NCBI RefSeq assembly: GCF_004349085.1
Contig: NZ_SMFM01000008.1
Span: 82,723 to 146,722 of the forward strand
Length of the DNA stretch: 64,000 bases
From: Flavobacterium caseinilyticum
GTDB taxonomy: Bacteria > Bacteroidota > Bacteroidia > Flavobacteriales > Flavobacteriaceae
Direction of reading: 5' to 3'
Position 1 is the first letter of the stretch. Every line of letters starts with the position of its first letter. The notes under the pieces are model-generated. The model was given only the letters and a program-made list of their open reading frames with translations. It was not told the origin of the DNA and did not search any database. The position numbers and the translations under genes are program-made. Positions 9,973 through 19,700 of the stretch are shown here, in pieces.

Positions 9973-10068
9973 AAATATTTGTTTTCGTAGCAAATAATCA
10001 ATAAAAGTTCAATTTATCACTTTAGTTGGAGGCTGTTCTTTGCGCTTGCAGCTGACGTCAGTTTTAAT

Positions 10069-11490
10069 TTATTTTATTAAAATTAATGAATAAATGATGA
10101 CAATAAGCAGATAGATTCCAACAATTATTAAATTGAGTTTTAAAATTTTTGAATAATTTACCAATTGCTCGTTAACAACTGATTGTACCATGAGAATATT
10201 CTGTAAGGAAATAGCGTTTCCAATTGCACTTCCTGTATGAAACAATGCTATTAATAACGGTAAATTGGTTGAGATAATTGCTGCAGATTGAATTGCTTTA
10301 CCAAAAATAATATTACTCATGGTTGCACTGCCACTTAAAAAGCTGCCGGAAACACCCAGTAAAGGATTAATAAATAATTTTGCAGTGTCATTATAATTAT
10401 TGAGAAATGCTTGTGCAACTACTGATAATTCGTTCCGAATTAACTGTGCATAGCACACAAGTAATAGAATTGTAATAATTGGTTTTAAAGTTATATGCAG
10501 TGTTTCCTTGCATTGGTAATAACATGAGAATTGGCTTTTCACTATAAAAAAATAATACAAAAAACCTGTAAGGATAAAAATAGCACCTGGCTGATATAAT
10601 GAAACTGGTTTTGCATGATGACTTATAATCCAATAAGAGTCGGAAAGAAAAAACTTTGCAATCAAAAGAAAAACAATGAATGCAAGGTAGGGGTAAAATG
10701 TTTTCAACCAAACAAACAATGGCGGATTCTCATTTTTGGGCACATTTAAAAATACAAAAATCAGTAGTCCTATAATCCCTGAGATAACCGATACATACTC
10801 TATTGTGAATGTCCCTGTTATCCGGTACAGCACGCCATATATTACTCCGGCTGCTAAAAGCATTTTCCAACTTTTATACCAATTAAGTTTTGTTCCTTCT
10901 GTTTTTTCGTATAGAAATGCGAGTAAAAAGGGTAATGCAATTGCGGGTATAAAATTAAGCAGAACCGTATATTTCACAACGGCATCCGGCTCGTAAATTC
11001 CTAAGCCTACTTTTAACGGTGTACCTAACGCACCAAAAGTAACGGCTGTTGTATTAGCTGCAAGTGGTAATATTATGCAAGTTAGTGGTTTGAAACCCAA
11101 AGATAAAAGCATTGGAGCAATGAGCATGGCGGGTATTCCAAATCCCGCAATCCCTTCCATAAAACTTCCTAAAAAATAGCATAAAATTATCACGACAGAA
11201 AGTTTGGACGAAAAGGAGGACATGATTTTGTTTAAAGTTTCAAAATAATTGTTTGCTTGCAATAATGTGTAAAAGAGGTACGCTCCAAACAACAAAAAAG
11301 ACAACTCCACAGAAATGATAATGCCAGTAATTATCGGGGAGATAATGTAATTATAATCAATATGATAAAATGATTTTACAGCAACATATACCAATAATGC
11401 CATTGCAGCACCCAGCCATACCTTGCGCAGGAATAATCCGCAAAATATTAAAATGAAAAGAGAACCCAACAGATTATAGATTTCCATCAT
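10069..11490 (-). CDS. L-lactate permease family transporter
   Basis: 473 residues with about 12-13 membrane helices. The segments FLGSFMEGIAGFGIPAML, ANTTAVTFGALGTPLK and LLGVSGSFLSGSATMSN match the LctP family of proton-coupled lactate/glycolate carriers. It is shorter than the roughly 550 residues typical of LctP, with short loops, and belongs to the compact branch. Its start (ATG-ATG) overlaps the end of a frameshifted small gene, suggesting former translational coupling. The substrate within the 2-hydroxy-acid class is inferred. Confidence 0.85.
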   Translation of the reverse strand: MMEIYNLLGSLFILIFCGLFLRKVWLGAAMALLVYVAVKSFYHIDYNYIISPIITGIIISVELSFLLFGAYLFYTLLQANNYFETLNKIMSSFSSKLSVVIILCYFLGSFMEGIAGFGIPAMLIAPMLLSLGFKPLTCIILPLAANTTAVTFGALGTPLKVGLGIYEPDAVVKYTVLLNFIPAIALPFLLAFLYEKTEGTKLNWYKSWKMLLAAGVIYGVLYRITGTFTIEYVSVISGIIGLLIFVFLNVPKNENPPLFVWLKTFYPYLAFIVFLLIAKFFLSDSYWIISHHAKPVSLYQPGAIFILTGFLYYFFIVKSQFSCYYQCKETLHITLKPIITILLLVCYAQLIRNELSVVAQAFLNNYNDTAKLFINPLLGVSGSFLSGSATMSNIIFGKAIQSAAIISTNLPLLIALFHTGSAIGNAISLQNILMVQSVVNEQLVNYSKILKLNLIIVGIYLLIVIIYSLILIK

Positions 11491-11763
11491 CCAATAATGT
11501 TATCAATGAAATACCATTTAAAGACCATTGGTCGAGATTGCCAATAGTTGTGGCGGCAATACCGCTTAATGCTTCGTTAGTCAAAAATTCCTGAAGTCCT
11601 GTAATCAGAACATCTTCATATGAACCTAATTTTTCAAACAGTTTATCTTGTATTTGCGTGCTGGAGCGTACTGCCTTAACATCACCTTTCTGTTTAACGC
11701 CAAAAGCATGGCAACTGCATGTTCGGCAGTCTTTAAAACCGACCGTAACTTACTCATTTTCAT
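11474..11763 (-). pseudogene. Frameshifted small gene (about 96 codons) upstream of the permease
   Basis: From ATG at 11763 the frame reads MKMSKLRSVLKTAEHAVAML and then runs to an early stop. A -1 shift near 11700 (one missing G at CTTTTGGCG) opens a stop-free continuation beginning GVKQKGDVKAVRSSTQIQDK. It ends SLITLLDDGNL-stop at 11474, overlapping the permease start by 17 bases. The second frame has no ATG of its own, so a single original gene broken by one base is the simplest reading. A sequencing error or programmed frameshift is possible. No family was recognised; the product would be small, helical and soluble. Confidence 0.5.
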
Positions 11764-12218
11764 TATTCTGCCATAATAAATAATCAAATATAGCATTTAT
11801 TTGCCGTGAATTATCAAACTTTATGTACTTCTAAATTCCCTCCTACATAAAAATTTACTTCCGCTGTAATGCTTTAAAATAAGTTTTTATACTATTTCAA
11901 CGGTGATGCCCGATTATTCAAAAAATTGGAAACAGTGTAAGTGTATTTAAAATTAAACGCAAAAATTTTTTTCCAACTGAATAACATTTGTAAATCCAAT
12001 TGGAGAAATATCAGGAGTAATACATTAAACTAAAATGAATTTAATGATCAGAAACAGCACTAATTGATTGATTTTCATAATTTTAAACAAGAATAAACAC
12101 TAGAAAATCAACTTATTTTTAGCTAAATTTACCATAATTATTGAATTCCGTTCAAATAGCAGTAGATGTAAAAAAAATAGAATTGATGTGCGTTTTTATA
12201 ATAATAAAAAATATAATC
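11764..12218. other. AT-rich intergenic region before the universal stress gene
   Basis: 455 bases between the broken small gene and the usp start, which are divergent. No coding frame with protein-like content was seen. A TAAATTTA sequence at 12124-12131 is close to the Bacteroidota -7 consensus, 88 bases before the usp ATG, but no clear -33 partner is present. Confidence 0.4.
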
Positions 12219-13064
12219 ATGAAAACAATACTTGTACCCACAGACTTTTCATCCAATGCAAATAACGCATTAAAATATGCTAATGCCTTTGCTCGGGCGG
12301 CAAACCACAAAATACTTCTGCTCCATACCTATATTCCAATTTTAGGAAGTTACAACAGGATTTACGATGTAATTGCCGAAGAAAATGTCAGAATAAAAAA
12401 AGAAATTCATAAAAATTTAGATGATTTGTGCAAAAAATATGTTGATGTATCTTGCCAAAATTTGGCTACAGTAGGCGATCCCATTGATACGATTTTAGAT
12501 GTATCCATAAAAGCCAAGGTTGATTTAATTATTATGGGAACTCATGGTGCAAGTGGTTTAAGACAAATATTGTTTGGCAGTAATACCGTGGGTATTATTT
12601 CACAATCAACCATTCCTGTGCTTGCTGTTCCTCAGGATTATAGTTTCAGTAAAATAGACACCATCGTTTATGCTTCCGACTTAAAAAATACTTTTAATGA
12701 ACTGAAACATATCATTCCAATCGCAAAACAATTAGATGCAACCATTGAAATACTGAATTTGAATTATGAGTACAATAATACCGATGATGAGAGACAAACA
12801 ATACAAAAGAAAATAAAATCGCTTAGTTATAAAAAAATTAAATTTATTGAACAAATAGCTGCCCTCGATCAAACTATGGCCGATCAAATAAAAAATTATT
12901 TGGCAGAACATAAACCGCAAATTTTAGTTATGTTTCCTGAAGAAAAAACCTGGTTATCCAAAATTTTTATCATTAGTAACACTAAAGATGTGGCAAATCA
13001 ATTAAAATTGCCATTACTTTCAATCAAAAAAATAACAGTTAAGCAAAAAGATTTAACTGTCTAA
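12219..13064 (+). CDS. Tandem universal stress protein (UspA family)
   Basis: 281 residues from the ATG at 12219; the frame is open back to a TTG at 12141, but the family start (MKTILVPTDFS) fixes the later start. There are two Usp domains: residues 1-140 and 145-281. The first keeps the ATP-binding pattern MGTHGASGLRQILFGSNT followed by PVLAVP. The second lacks the Gly-rich loop. Such proteins bind ATP and support survival during starvation or redox stress. The gene is single, followed by a decayed region. Confidence 0.9.
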   Translation: MKTILVPTDFSSNANNALKYANAFARAANHKILLLHTYIPILGSYNRIYDVIAEENVRIKKEIHKNLDDLCKKYVDVSCQNLATVGDPIDTILDVSIKAKVDLIIMGTHGASGLRQILFGSNTVGIISQSTIPVLAVPQDYSFSKIDTIVYASDLKNTFNELKHIIPIAKQLDATIEILNLNYEYNNTDDERQTIQKKIKSLSYKKIKFIEQIAALDQTMADQIKNYLAEHKPQILVMFPEEKTWLSKIFIISNTKDVANQLKLPLLSIKKITVKQKDLTV

Positions 13065-13359
13065 TTTAAGATTAGTTACTATAATTAAGACTTTGACAAA
13101 AGTATTTTTATAGAATACTAAATTCATAAACCCGTAGGGTAAAATTATTAAAAAAGTCAGTTCTGCCCAAGCTTCGAGATTTTGTGGAGCAAATCAGTAA
13201 GTCACAGCTAAATTTTATAATTAAAAAACAACGTTTGGTTCTACAGTACTATTACAATTCTAAAAAATATTATTTATTTCTTATGTACGGGCTAGAAAAA
13301 ATGGTTTAACAAATGAAAACTGATTTTGTAGATGTAAATTATAATTCGCCAGTTAGTTA
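13065..13359. other. Intergenic, no recognisable content
   Basis: 295 AT-rich bases between usp and the receiver-domain pseudogene. No open frame with protein-like composition or hairpin of note was seen. It may belong to the same decaying segment as the pseudogene that follows. Confidence 0.4.
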
Positions 13360-13715
13360 TTAATTTCCTTCAATACGGTATAGAAATTCTTTGGTAATTG
13401 GTTTTACCTGAAAGGAAATCACATTCTTATCATTGCGAGATCTGATTATGTCTTCGTTGTCAATGCTGGAGGAAATTATAAACGCTTTATAATGTTTTTC
13501 TAAAGCGGGCGACAGTTAGACCGTAAGACCATCTTAAGCAAGAAAAGTATAATTGGAAAAAATGATGTCAGGTTTGAACGTATGAAGTGCCTCTGTATAC
13601 TTTTTTTGTTTCAACAATTTCACCAATAAAATTGACTTTCCCTTTTTTTAATTCATCTTGAATCAATTCCATGTCATTGGAATCATGTTCAATAATTAAT
13701 ATTTTAGTTTTTCAT
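13360..13715 (-). pseudogene. Decayed response-regulator receiver-domain gene
   Basis: Reading the minus strand from ATG 13715 gives, after an early frame slip, KILIIEHDSNDMELIQDEL. A second slip near 13600 leads to YTEALHTFKPDIIFSNYTFLA-stop-DGLTV-stop, then LEKHYKAFIISSSIDNEDII and finally VISFQVKPITKEFLYRIEGN-stop at 13360. The order matches a CheY-like receiver: acidic start, P-D-I-I-F strand, DGL segment, I-I-S-S strand, and K-P near the end. Two in-frame stops and at least two frameshifts show it is dead. The phosphoacceptor position appears to be Asn (FSNY) rather than Asp. Probably an orphan single-domain regulator. Confidence 0.7.
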
Positions 13716-14016
13716 AGGCAGAATTAATTTTAGAAGTAGTTAGGGGAAATACTTTAAAATGTAATTAAAAAAACATAATAATAAGATAATAATTAATAGA
13801 GTGGGCAAATAGTACGCTGTTTTACAAGCAAAAGTAATAGGTGTTATGTAAGCAGTATAAGTGTGGTAAAATAGCGCTACTTGTTCATTTGTTATCTATG
13901 TTGAAACTTTTTGTTTAATAATGAAAAATAAAGATTCTTTAAAAAACACTTCTCAACAGGATAAAAATACAGATTATGACATAATTTTGTAAAATCAAAT
14001 TACGAAGTCCAGCATT
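13716..14016. other. Decayed or non-coding segment with a 23-codon frame
   Basis: About 300 AT-rich bases. The only notable item is a short plus-strand frame at 13921-13992, beginning MKNKDSLKNTSQQDK and ending in TAA. It resembles the very start of a sensor protein and may be a truncated remnant matching the receiver pseudogene beside it. That link is speculative. Confidence 0.3.
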
Positions 14017-14073
14017 GTGAGGGTCTACCGAATCGTATTCATTTGTTGTAATCATCTACATAAACCAAATTTT

Positions 14074-14634
14074 ATGGATTCAGATACTTTTATTTTCTGC
14101 CTCGAAGCCGTTGCTGATGTAGAAATTATCACCGCCACCGAAGTGGTAAAAAACTTAGAGCTATTGGCCTTTGAACAAGGCATTACAAGCATTTATAAAA
14201 CCTGCGATACCATCGAAGGATTGGAAGAAAGTTTAAATGCTTTGCTTTATGAGGACCATAATTTTAAGGATTATGAAATAATCTATTTAGTAGTGCAAGG
14301 CGAAGGAAATAATATTTGCCTGAATGAGTATTACTATAGTTTAGAAGAAATAGCCGAGCTCTTTGAAGGGAAAATGAAAGGTAAAATTTTGCATTTTGCC
14401 AATTCAAAAGTATTAGACTTAAGCGATGAAGAAGCGCAATACTTTTTAGATATTACAGGAGCCCGAGCTGTTTCCGGCTATGGCGCGGCACTCCATAAAT
14501 TAACCAGCAGTACCCTCGACAAAGCTTTCTTTAGCTTATTTGAAGAACAAGATAATGTCTTAGAAAATGTAGAAGAATTATATAAAAAACACTATGCCCT
14601 TTGTCAGCTACTCGATTTTAGATTGTATTATTAA
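14074..14634 (+). CDS. DUF6642-like protein, caspase-like-fold candidate with altered active-site positions
   Basis: 186 residues from ATG 14074; an in-frame GTG at 14017 would add 19 residues unlike the family. The pattern FIFCLE at the N-terminus, SIYKTCDTIEGLE, YEIIYLVVQGEGN, LEEIAELFEGKMKGKILHF and ARAVSGYG resembles proteins I recall as DUF6642. In those, an HG motif and a later Cys suggest a caspase-like hydrolase. Here HG reads QG (VVQGEG) and the Cys segment reads HFANSKVL, so both candidate catalytic residues seem replaced. It lies convergent with the LexA-like repressor. The family call is from memory; the enzymatic inference is tentative. Confidence 0.55.
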   Translation: MDSDTFIFCLEAVADVEIITATEVVKNLELLAFEQGITSIYKTCDTIEGLEESLNALLYEDHNFKDYEIIYLVVQGEGNNICLNEYYYSLEEIAELFEGKMKGKILHFANSKVLDLSDEEAQYFLDITGARAVSGYGAALHKLTSSTLDKAFFSLFEEQDNVLENVEELYKKHYALCQLLDFRLYY

Positions 14635-14657
14635 AAATGGAAAAGTGCGTGAGAAGT

Positions 14658-15425
14658 TTACAAAAACTTATCCTTTACTTCCTTCACTTCCCTTCTCAAT
14701 TCCATTATTATGTCTTTCAAACTTTCCGGATTCAAATCATCAGGCCTAAATTCTTCGGTAGCCAGACTGCAGGCAAATTCCCAAATCTCCAGGATTTCTG
14801 AAGCTTTTACTTCATACGATTTATAATAGGCATTATCCGAATGAAGTACTAATGCGTTTTTTCCGTTTTTGTTTAATCTTTTATAAACAATTCCTTCGTT
14901 TTTGGTCAGCAAGATATACGTCTTCCCATCCATAACATCCCCCAATTTTTCAATATAACGCCCTACGATAAAAAATCCGCTTTTATGGGGCGGCATAGAA
15001 TCCCCTTCCACAGGGAAAGCCCTGAATTTGCCATTGCGCAACCAAGGTAACGAAATATGCTGCAGGCTTTCAATAAATTCAGGGTCGGAATATCCCGTAA
15101 GATAACCGGCTCTGGCTTTATGAGGAACAACTTCGATAAAATTTTCTCCCTTATTATCTACAGTAATCGGTAACAATATTCGGTTATCCTCAAGTTTTAA
15201 TAAATCATCTAAAGGTATTTTCCGCACATCCACAGAAAGCAACAGGTCTATACTGATGTGATAGTAATGCGATATTTTCTTGAGTATTTCATAAGGGGCT
15301 TCCGAAGTCCCGTCCTCATATTTGACATACCTTCCTCTGGTTATGGTTAATGACACGGCTAGCTTTTCCTGCGAAATTTTCTTACTCATTCTAAGGTTTC
15401 TGATATTATCGGAAAATAAAGACAT
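14658..15425 (-). CDS. LexA-like repressor: XRE helix-turn-helix plus S24 peptidase
   Basis: 255 residues from ATG 15425 (MSLFSDNIRNLR). The frame is open further upstream, but that part would run through the operators. An XRE-type helix-turn-helix occupies about 7-60, and a Ser-Lys S24 peptidase domain about 100-220. Ser143 (GDSM) and Lys182 (VYKRL) form the likely dyad, and A106-G107 (KARAGY) is the likely self-cleavage site. Such proteins repress DNA-damage genes until RecA filaments trigger self-cleavage. It is divergent from dinB-dnaE across a region with two matching palindromes, one over its own predicted start site, implying autoregulation. Confidence 0.88.
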   Translation of the reverse strand: MSLFSDNIRNLRMSKKISQEKLAVSLTITRGRYVKYEDGTSEAPYEILKKISHYYHISIDLLLSVDVRKIPLDDLLKLEDNRILLPITVDNKGENFIEVVPHKARAGYLTGYSDPEFIESLQHISLPWLRNGKFRAFPVEGDSMPPHKSGFFIVGRYIEKLGDVMDGKTYILLTKNEGIVYKRLNKNGKNALVLHSDNAYYKSYEVKASEILEIWEFACSLATEEFRPDDLNPESLKDIIMELRREVKEVKDKFL

Positions 15426-15433
15426 ATTTATTT

Positions 15434-15450
15434 TGTTACAATTTGTAACA
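15434..15450. promoter_or_regulatory. Operator-like perfect palindrome O1
   Basis: TGTTACAATTTGTAACA is a perfect 17-base dyad centred on 15442. It lies 9 bases upstream of the repressor's own start codon and just downstream of that gene's predicted -7 element, where a bound repressor would block transcription start. The half-site recurs in O2, 34 bases away. Confidence 0.7.
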
Positions 15451-15451
15451 G

Positions 15452-15459
15452 CAAATATA
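15452..15459 (-). promoter_or_regulatory. Putative -7 element of the LexA-like gene
   Basis: On the minus strand this reads TATATTTG, a full match to the Bacteroidota -7 consensus TAnnTTTG. It sits between the two operator-like palindromes, about 27 bases upstream of the repressor start codon. A TTG triplet upstream is closer than the usual -33 spacing, so the -33 element is uncertain. Confidence 0.5.
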
Positions 15460-15467
15460 AACATTTT

Positions 15468-15484
15468 TGTTACAATCTGTACTA
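15468..15484. promoter_or_regulatory. Operator-like imperfect palindrome O2
   Basis: TGTTACAATCTGTACTA repeats the left half-site of O1 exactly (TGTTACAA) with a degenerate right half. Its centre (15476) is 34 bases from that of O1, about three helical turns. It overlaps the predicted -7 element of the dinB operon, so binding here would repress dinB. Confidence 0.6.
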
Positions 15485-15490
15485 ATTTTG
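15483..15490 (+). promoter_or_regulatory. Putative -7 element of the dinB-dnaE operon
   Basis: TAATTTTG matches the Bacteroidota -7 consensus and lies 19 bases upstream of the preferred dinB start at 15509. It overlaps the right edge of operator O2. The resulting leader would be only about 10-15 bases long. Confidence 0.5.
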
Positions 15491-15508
15491 CAGTGTATAA
15501 AAAATGAA

Positions 15509-16696
15509 ATGAGCATGGAAAGAGCAATTGTACACATGGATTTGGATACTTTTTTTGTGTCCTGCGAAAGGCTGGGAAATTCAAAACTGGAGGGAATCCC
15601 TTTGATTATTGGCGGTGGGGATCGTGGCGTTGTGGCTTCTTGTTCCTATGAAGCCCGGACTTTTGGAGTGCGTTCCGCAATGCCTATTAAAATGGCACTC
15701 CGCCTCTGCCCTCAGGCAAAAGTAATGAAAGGTGATATGGAACTGTACTCCAAATTATCGCATGACGTAACCGAAGTCATCCAAGAAAAAGCACCAATTT
15801 TAGAAAAGGCCAGCATCGATGAATTTTACATCGATATTACCGGAATGGATAAATTTTATGGAGGATATAAATGGACTAACGAACTGGCACAATCAGTTAC
15901 CAAAGAAACGGGATTACCAATAAGCTTTGCACTATCAATAAACAAAACCGTTTCCAAAATTGGTACCGGAGAAGCCAAACCAAAAGGGAACTTAGAAATA
16001 CCCGAAAATAAAGTACGGTCTTTCTTAAATCCGCTTTCGATCCAAAAAATACCCATGGTGGGCGATGTGACTTTTCAGCTGTTATCCAGAATTGGAATCC
16101 GCACGATTCAGACGCTTTCAGAAATGCCTGCCGAAGTATTGCAACGAATGATCGGGAAAAACGGCATCGACATTTGGAAAAAAGCCAACGGCATCGACAA
16201 TAATCCGGTGGAACCCTACACGGAACGGAAATCCATTTCAACGGAGCATACTTTTAGTCAGGATACCATTGATATTCCAAAATTAAAATCAATACTTATC
16301 GGAATGGTGGAGAAACTAGCCTTCCAATTACGCTCGGAAGAATGGCTGACTTCCACTGTGGTCATTAAAATTAGGTATTCCAATTTTGATACGGAAACCA
16401 AACAATGCAAAATAGCCTATACCTCCGCCGATCATATGCTGACTAAATCGGTTACCGATTTATTTGACAAAGTATATCAGCGTCGCATGAGGCTAAGATT
16501 GATTGGAATTCGTTTCAGCGGATTGGTTAGAGGAACTTATCAAATCAATTTATTTGAGGACACCGAAGAAATGCTGTCGTTGTATCAAGCGATGGATAAA
16601 ATGAAAACGCGTTATGGCTTTGATGCCGTAATGCGGTGTGCCGGAGCCACATTCAAACCAAATAACAAATCGGAAATTTTAAAACGCAAAATATAA
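15509..16696 (+). CDS. dinB: Y-family DNA polymerase, DinB/Pol IV type
   Basis: 395 residues from ATG 15509; ATG 15515 is an equally possible start, whereas an upstream start at 15467 would lie inside the operator. The catalytic carboxylates are present: Asp11 and Asp13 in HMDLDTFF, and Asp104/Glu105 in KASIDEFY. This makes it an active translesion polymerase rather than an ImuB-type inactive one. The palm, fingers (SYEARTFGVRSAMP), thumb (LPISFALSINKTVSKI) and little-finger regions follow in order. It is the first gene of a damage operon, four bases before dnaE, under the operator pair shared with the LexA-like repressor. Confidence 0.93.
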   Translation: MSMERAIVHMDLDTFFVSCERLGNSKLEGIPLIIGGGDRGVVASCSYEARTFGVRSAMPIKMALRLCPQAKVMKGDMELYSKLSHDVTEVIQEKAPILEKASIDEFYIDITGMDKFYGGYKWTNELAQSVTKETGLPISFALSINKTVSKIGTGEAKPKGNLEIPENKVRSFLNPLSIQKIPMVGDVTFQLLSRIGIRTIQTLSEMPAEVLQRMIGKNGIDIWKKANGIDNNPVEPYTERKSISTEHTFSQDTIDIPKLKSILIGMVEKLAFQLRSEEWLTSTVVIKIRYSNFDTETKQCKIAYTSADHMLTKSVTDLFDKVYQRRMRLRLIGIRFSGLVRGTYQINLFEDTEEMLSLYQAMDKMKTRYGFDAVMRCAGATFKPNNKSEILKRKI

Positions 16697-16700
16697 CACG

Positions 16701-19700
16701 ATGTACCTCAACTGCCATTCTTTTCATTCCTTGCGCTACGGCACAATTCCACTGTTGGATCTTATCCAGCAGGCTGTTGTTTGTGGGGTGAAAACAATGG
16801 CATTAACTGATATTAATACGGTTACCGGTATTTATGATTTTACAAAATCATGCCACGATGTTGGAATAAAACCACTCGTAGGTATCGAATTTCGCTGCAA
16901 CCATCAATTGCGGTATATCGGCTTGGCTAAAAATGCGAATGGTTTAGCGGAAATGAACCGCTTTTTGACCCAACATAATTTTGAGGGAACTTCCTTACCA
17001 TTGGCAGCTCCTGAATTTAAAGATGTGATTATTATTTATCCTTATGAAAATAGACCAGCAGAATTAAAAGACCATGAATATATAGGAATTTCTCCCGATC
17101 AGCTTGCTAAATTGTTTCTTCCACAATGGAAGGCTTTAATCGATAAAATGGTGGTTTTGCAATCCGTTACCTTTCGTACCAAAAGAGAATTCAATTTGCA
17201 TAAAATTCTTCGAGCTATTGATACCAATGTTATCTTGTCCAAACTTACTGAAGCCGATTATTGCAAGACGTCTGAAGTAATGATTCCTTTGGAGGAACTA
17301 CTTTCAAAATTTGAGGAGTATCCACAAATTATTGAAAAAACGCAGAACCTGATGGATCAGTGTCATTTTGAATTCGACTTCAAAACACCCAAAAACAAAA
17401 AATACTATTCCGGAAGCCGAGAAAGCGACATGCAGCTTTTGACAAAACTCGCTCATGAAGGATTAATCAAAAAATACGGTATCGATAATCCGCAAGCAAC
17501 AGCAAGAGTGGAAAAAGAACTAAAGGTGATTGATCAACTGGAATTTAGCGGCTATTTCCTGATCACTTGGGACATCATTCAATACAGTATGAGTCAGGGC
17601 TTTTTGCACATCGGTCGGGGTAGCGGAGCCAATAGTATCGTGAGTTATTGCCTGGGCATCACGGACATCTGCCCCATTGAACTCGATTTGTATTTTGAAC
17701 GTTTCCTGAATGTGAATCGCAAGAGTCCCCCTGATTTTGACATTGACTGGTCCTGGAAAGAGCGCGATACCATTCTCCGATACATTTTTGATACCTATGG
17801 TACCGATCATGTCGCTTTTTGCGGAACCAACGTTGAGTTTAAATACCGCTCCATATTTCGGGAAGTGGGTAAGGTTTTTGGTTTACCAAAGGAAGAATTG
17901 GATGCACTGGCTAAAAACCCAATGCAGTTGCATGATAGCAATCAAATCGTAAAGCTAGTGCAGGAATACGGAATGCTACTCGAAAAATACCCCAACCAAC
18001 GTAGTATGCATTCCTGTGGCATATTGATTTCGGAAGAACCCATTACCAATTACACGCCTTTGGAAATGCCTCCAAAAGGGTTCCCTATTGTCTTGTTCGA
18101 CATGCACATTGCAGAGGATATTGGTTTTGAAAAGTTTGATATCCTTAGTCAGCGCGGGATTGGTCATATCGATGACAGCGTGAAGCTAATCGAAAAAAAT
18201 CAGGGGATTAAAGTCGATATCCGAGATACTGCCATATCAAAAAATGAAGCTAAGGCAAATCACTTTTTGAGTCATGGTAAAACGATTGGATGTTTTTACA
18301 TCGAAAGTCCGGCCATGCGTGGCTTGTTGCGCCGTCTCAAATGCGACAACTATAAAATCCTTGTTGCGGCTTCCTCTATTATTCGCCCGGGTGTAGCACA
18401 ATCCGGTATGATGAAGGAATACATTTTCAGGCACAATCATCCCGATAAGTTCGAATATTTTCATGACGTTTTTAAGGAACAACTTGGAGAAACTTATGGG
18501 GTGATGGTCTATCAGGAAGATGTAATCAAGATTGCCTTGCATTATGCTGGACTACCCGCTGCCGATGGTGATATTCTGCGTCGGGCCATGAGCGGGAAAG
18601 GACGCTCCAAAGCCGCATTGCAAAAAGTAAAAGACAATTACTTTGCCTGCTGTGCCCAAAAAGGACATCCAGTAAAGTTGAGTGAAGAAATATATAGACA
18701 GATTGAGTCCTTTGCTGGTTATTCCTTCTGTAAAGCGCACTCGGCTTCTTATGCCGTGGAAAGTTATCAAAGCTTATATTTAAAAGTCTACTACCCTATT
18801 GAATTCATGGTAGCGGTCATAAATAATCAGGGTGGATTTTACCGTACCGAAGTATACGTGCATGAAGCCAAAATGTCGGGTGCAACCATTCAGAATCCAT
18901 GTGTAAACAAGAGCGACTTTGAAACTACGGTATATGGCATCAATGTATATTTGGGTTTCATGCATTTGGAAGGGTTGGAAAGTAAAGTAGCGAATGCCAT
19001 CGTTAAAGAACGGCAGGAACGTGGGGAATTTTGCTCTTTAGAAGATTTCATCAACCGCATTCCAATAGGTATTGAAGGGATCCAAATTTTGATTTTTATC
19101 GGAGCGTTCCGCTTTACCGGGAAAACAAAAAATCAATTATTAGTGATTGCCAGACTCATTCTGGTCAATTTCAAACCCGAAAATAGAAATCTAATGCTGC
19201 TTCAGGAACCAATCAAGGAATATACGTTACCTGTATTGGAACGCTCTCCTTTTGAAGATGCTTTTGATGAAATCGAACTGTTGAGTTTTCCCGTTTCCTG
19301 TACTCCTTTCGATTTATTACAGACTAATTATCGGGGCGACGTAATGGCGAAAGATTTACTAAAGCACCATAAAAAAACGGTGAAGATGCTTGCGTATCTT
19401 ATTTCCAGAAAGCATGTGCCTACCAAAATGGGAACCATGTATTTTAGTACTTGGGTAGACATAGAGGGCGAATATTTCGATACCGCACATTTTACTAAAA
19501 GTTTGGAAAAATATCCGTTTCAAGGCGGCGGCTGCTATTTACTTTTGGGAACCGTGGAAGTGGATTACCACTTTCCGACTATAACCATTTCCAAAATGGC
19601 AAAAATGCCGTTCATCCCAGATCCAAGGTATTCCAATACTAGCGACCGACAATATAAAGTACACGAACTGATTCGGGAAGATGTCAGCATGACGCAGCGG

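Noticed and set aside
10052..10061. Perfect palindrome CTGACGTCAG
   Set aside because: Short, lies just past the permease stop, with no second copy nearby; probably chance.
14017..14073. Upstream GTG start for the DUF6642-like gene
   Set aside because: The added 19 residues do not resemble the family start, and the FIFCLE segment fits a start at 14074.
15509..16696. Assignment of the Y-family polymerase as ImuB
   Set aside because: ImuB lacks catalytic carboxylates, whereas here the DLD and SIDE motifs are complete, so DinB fits better.
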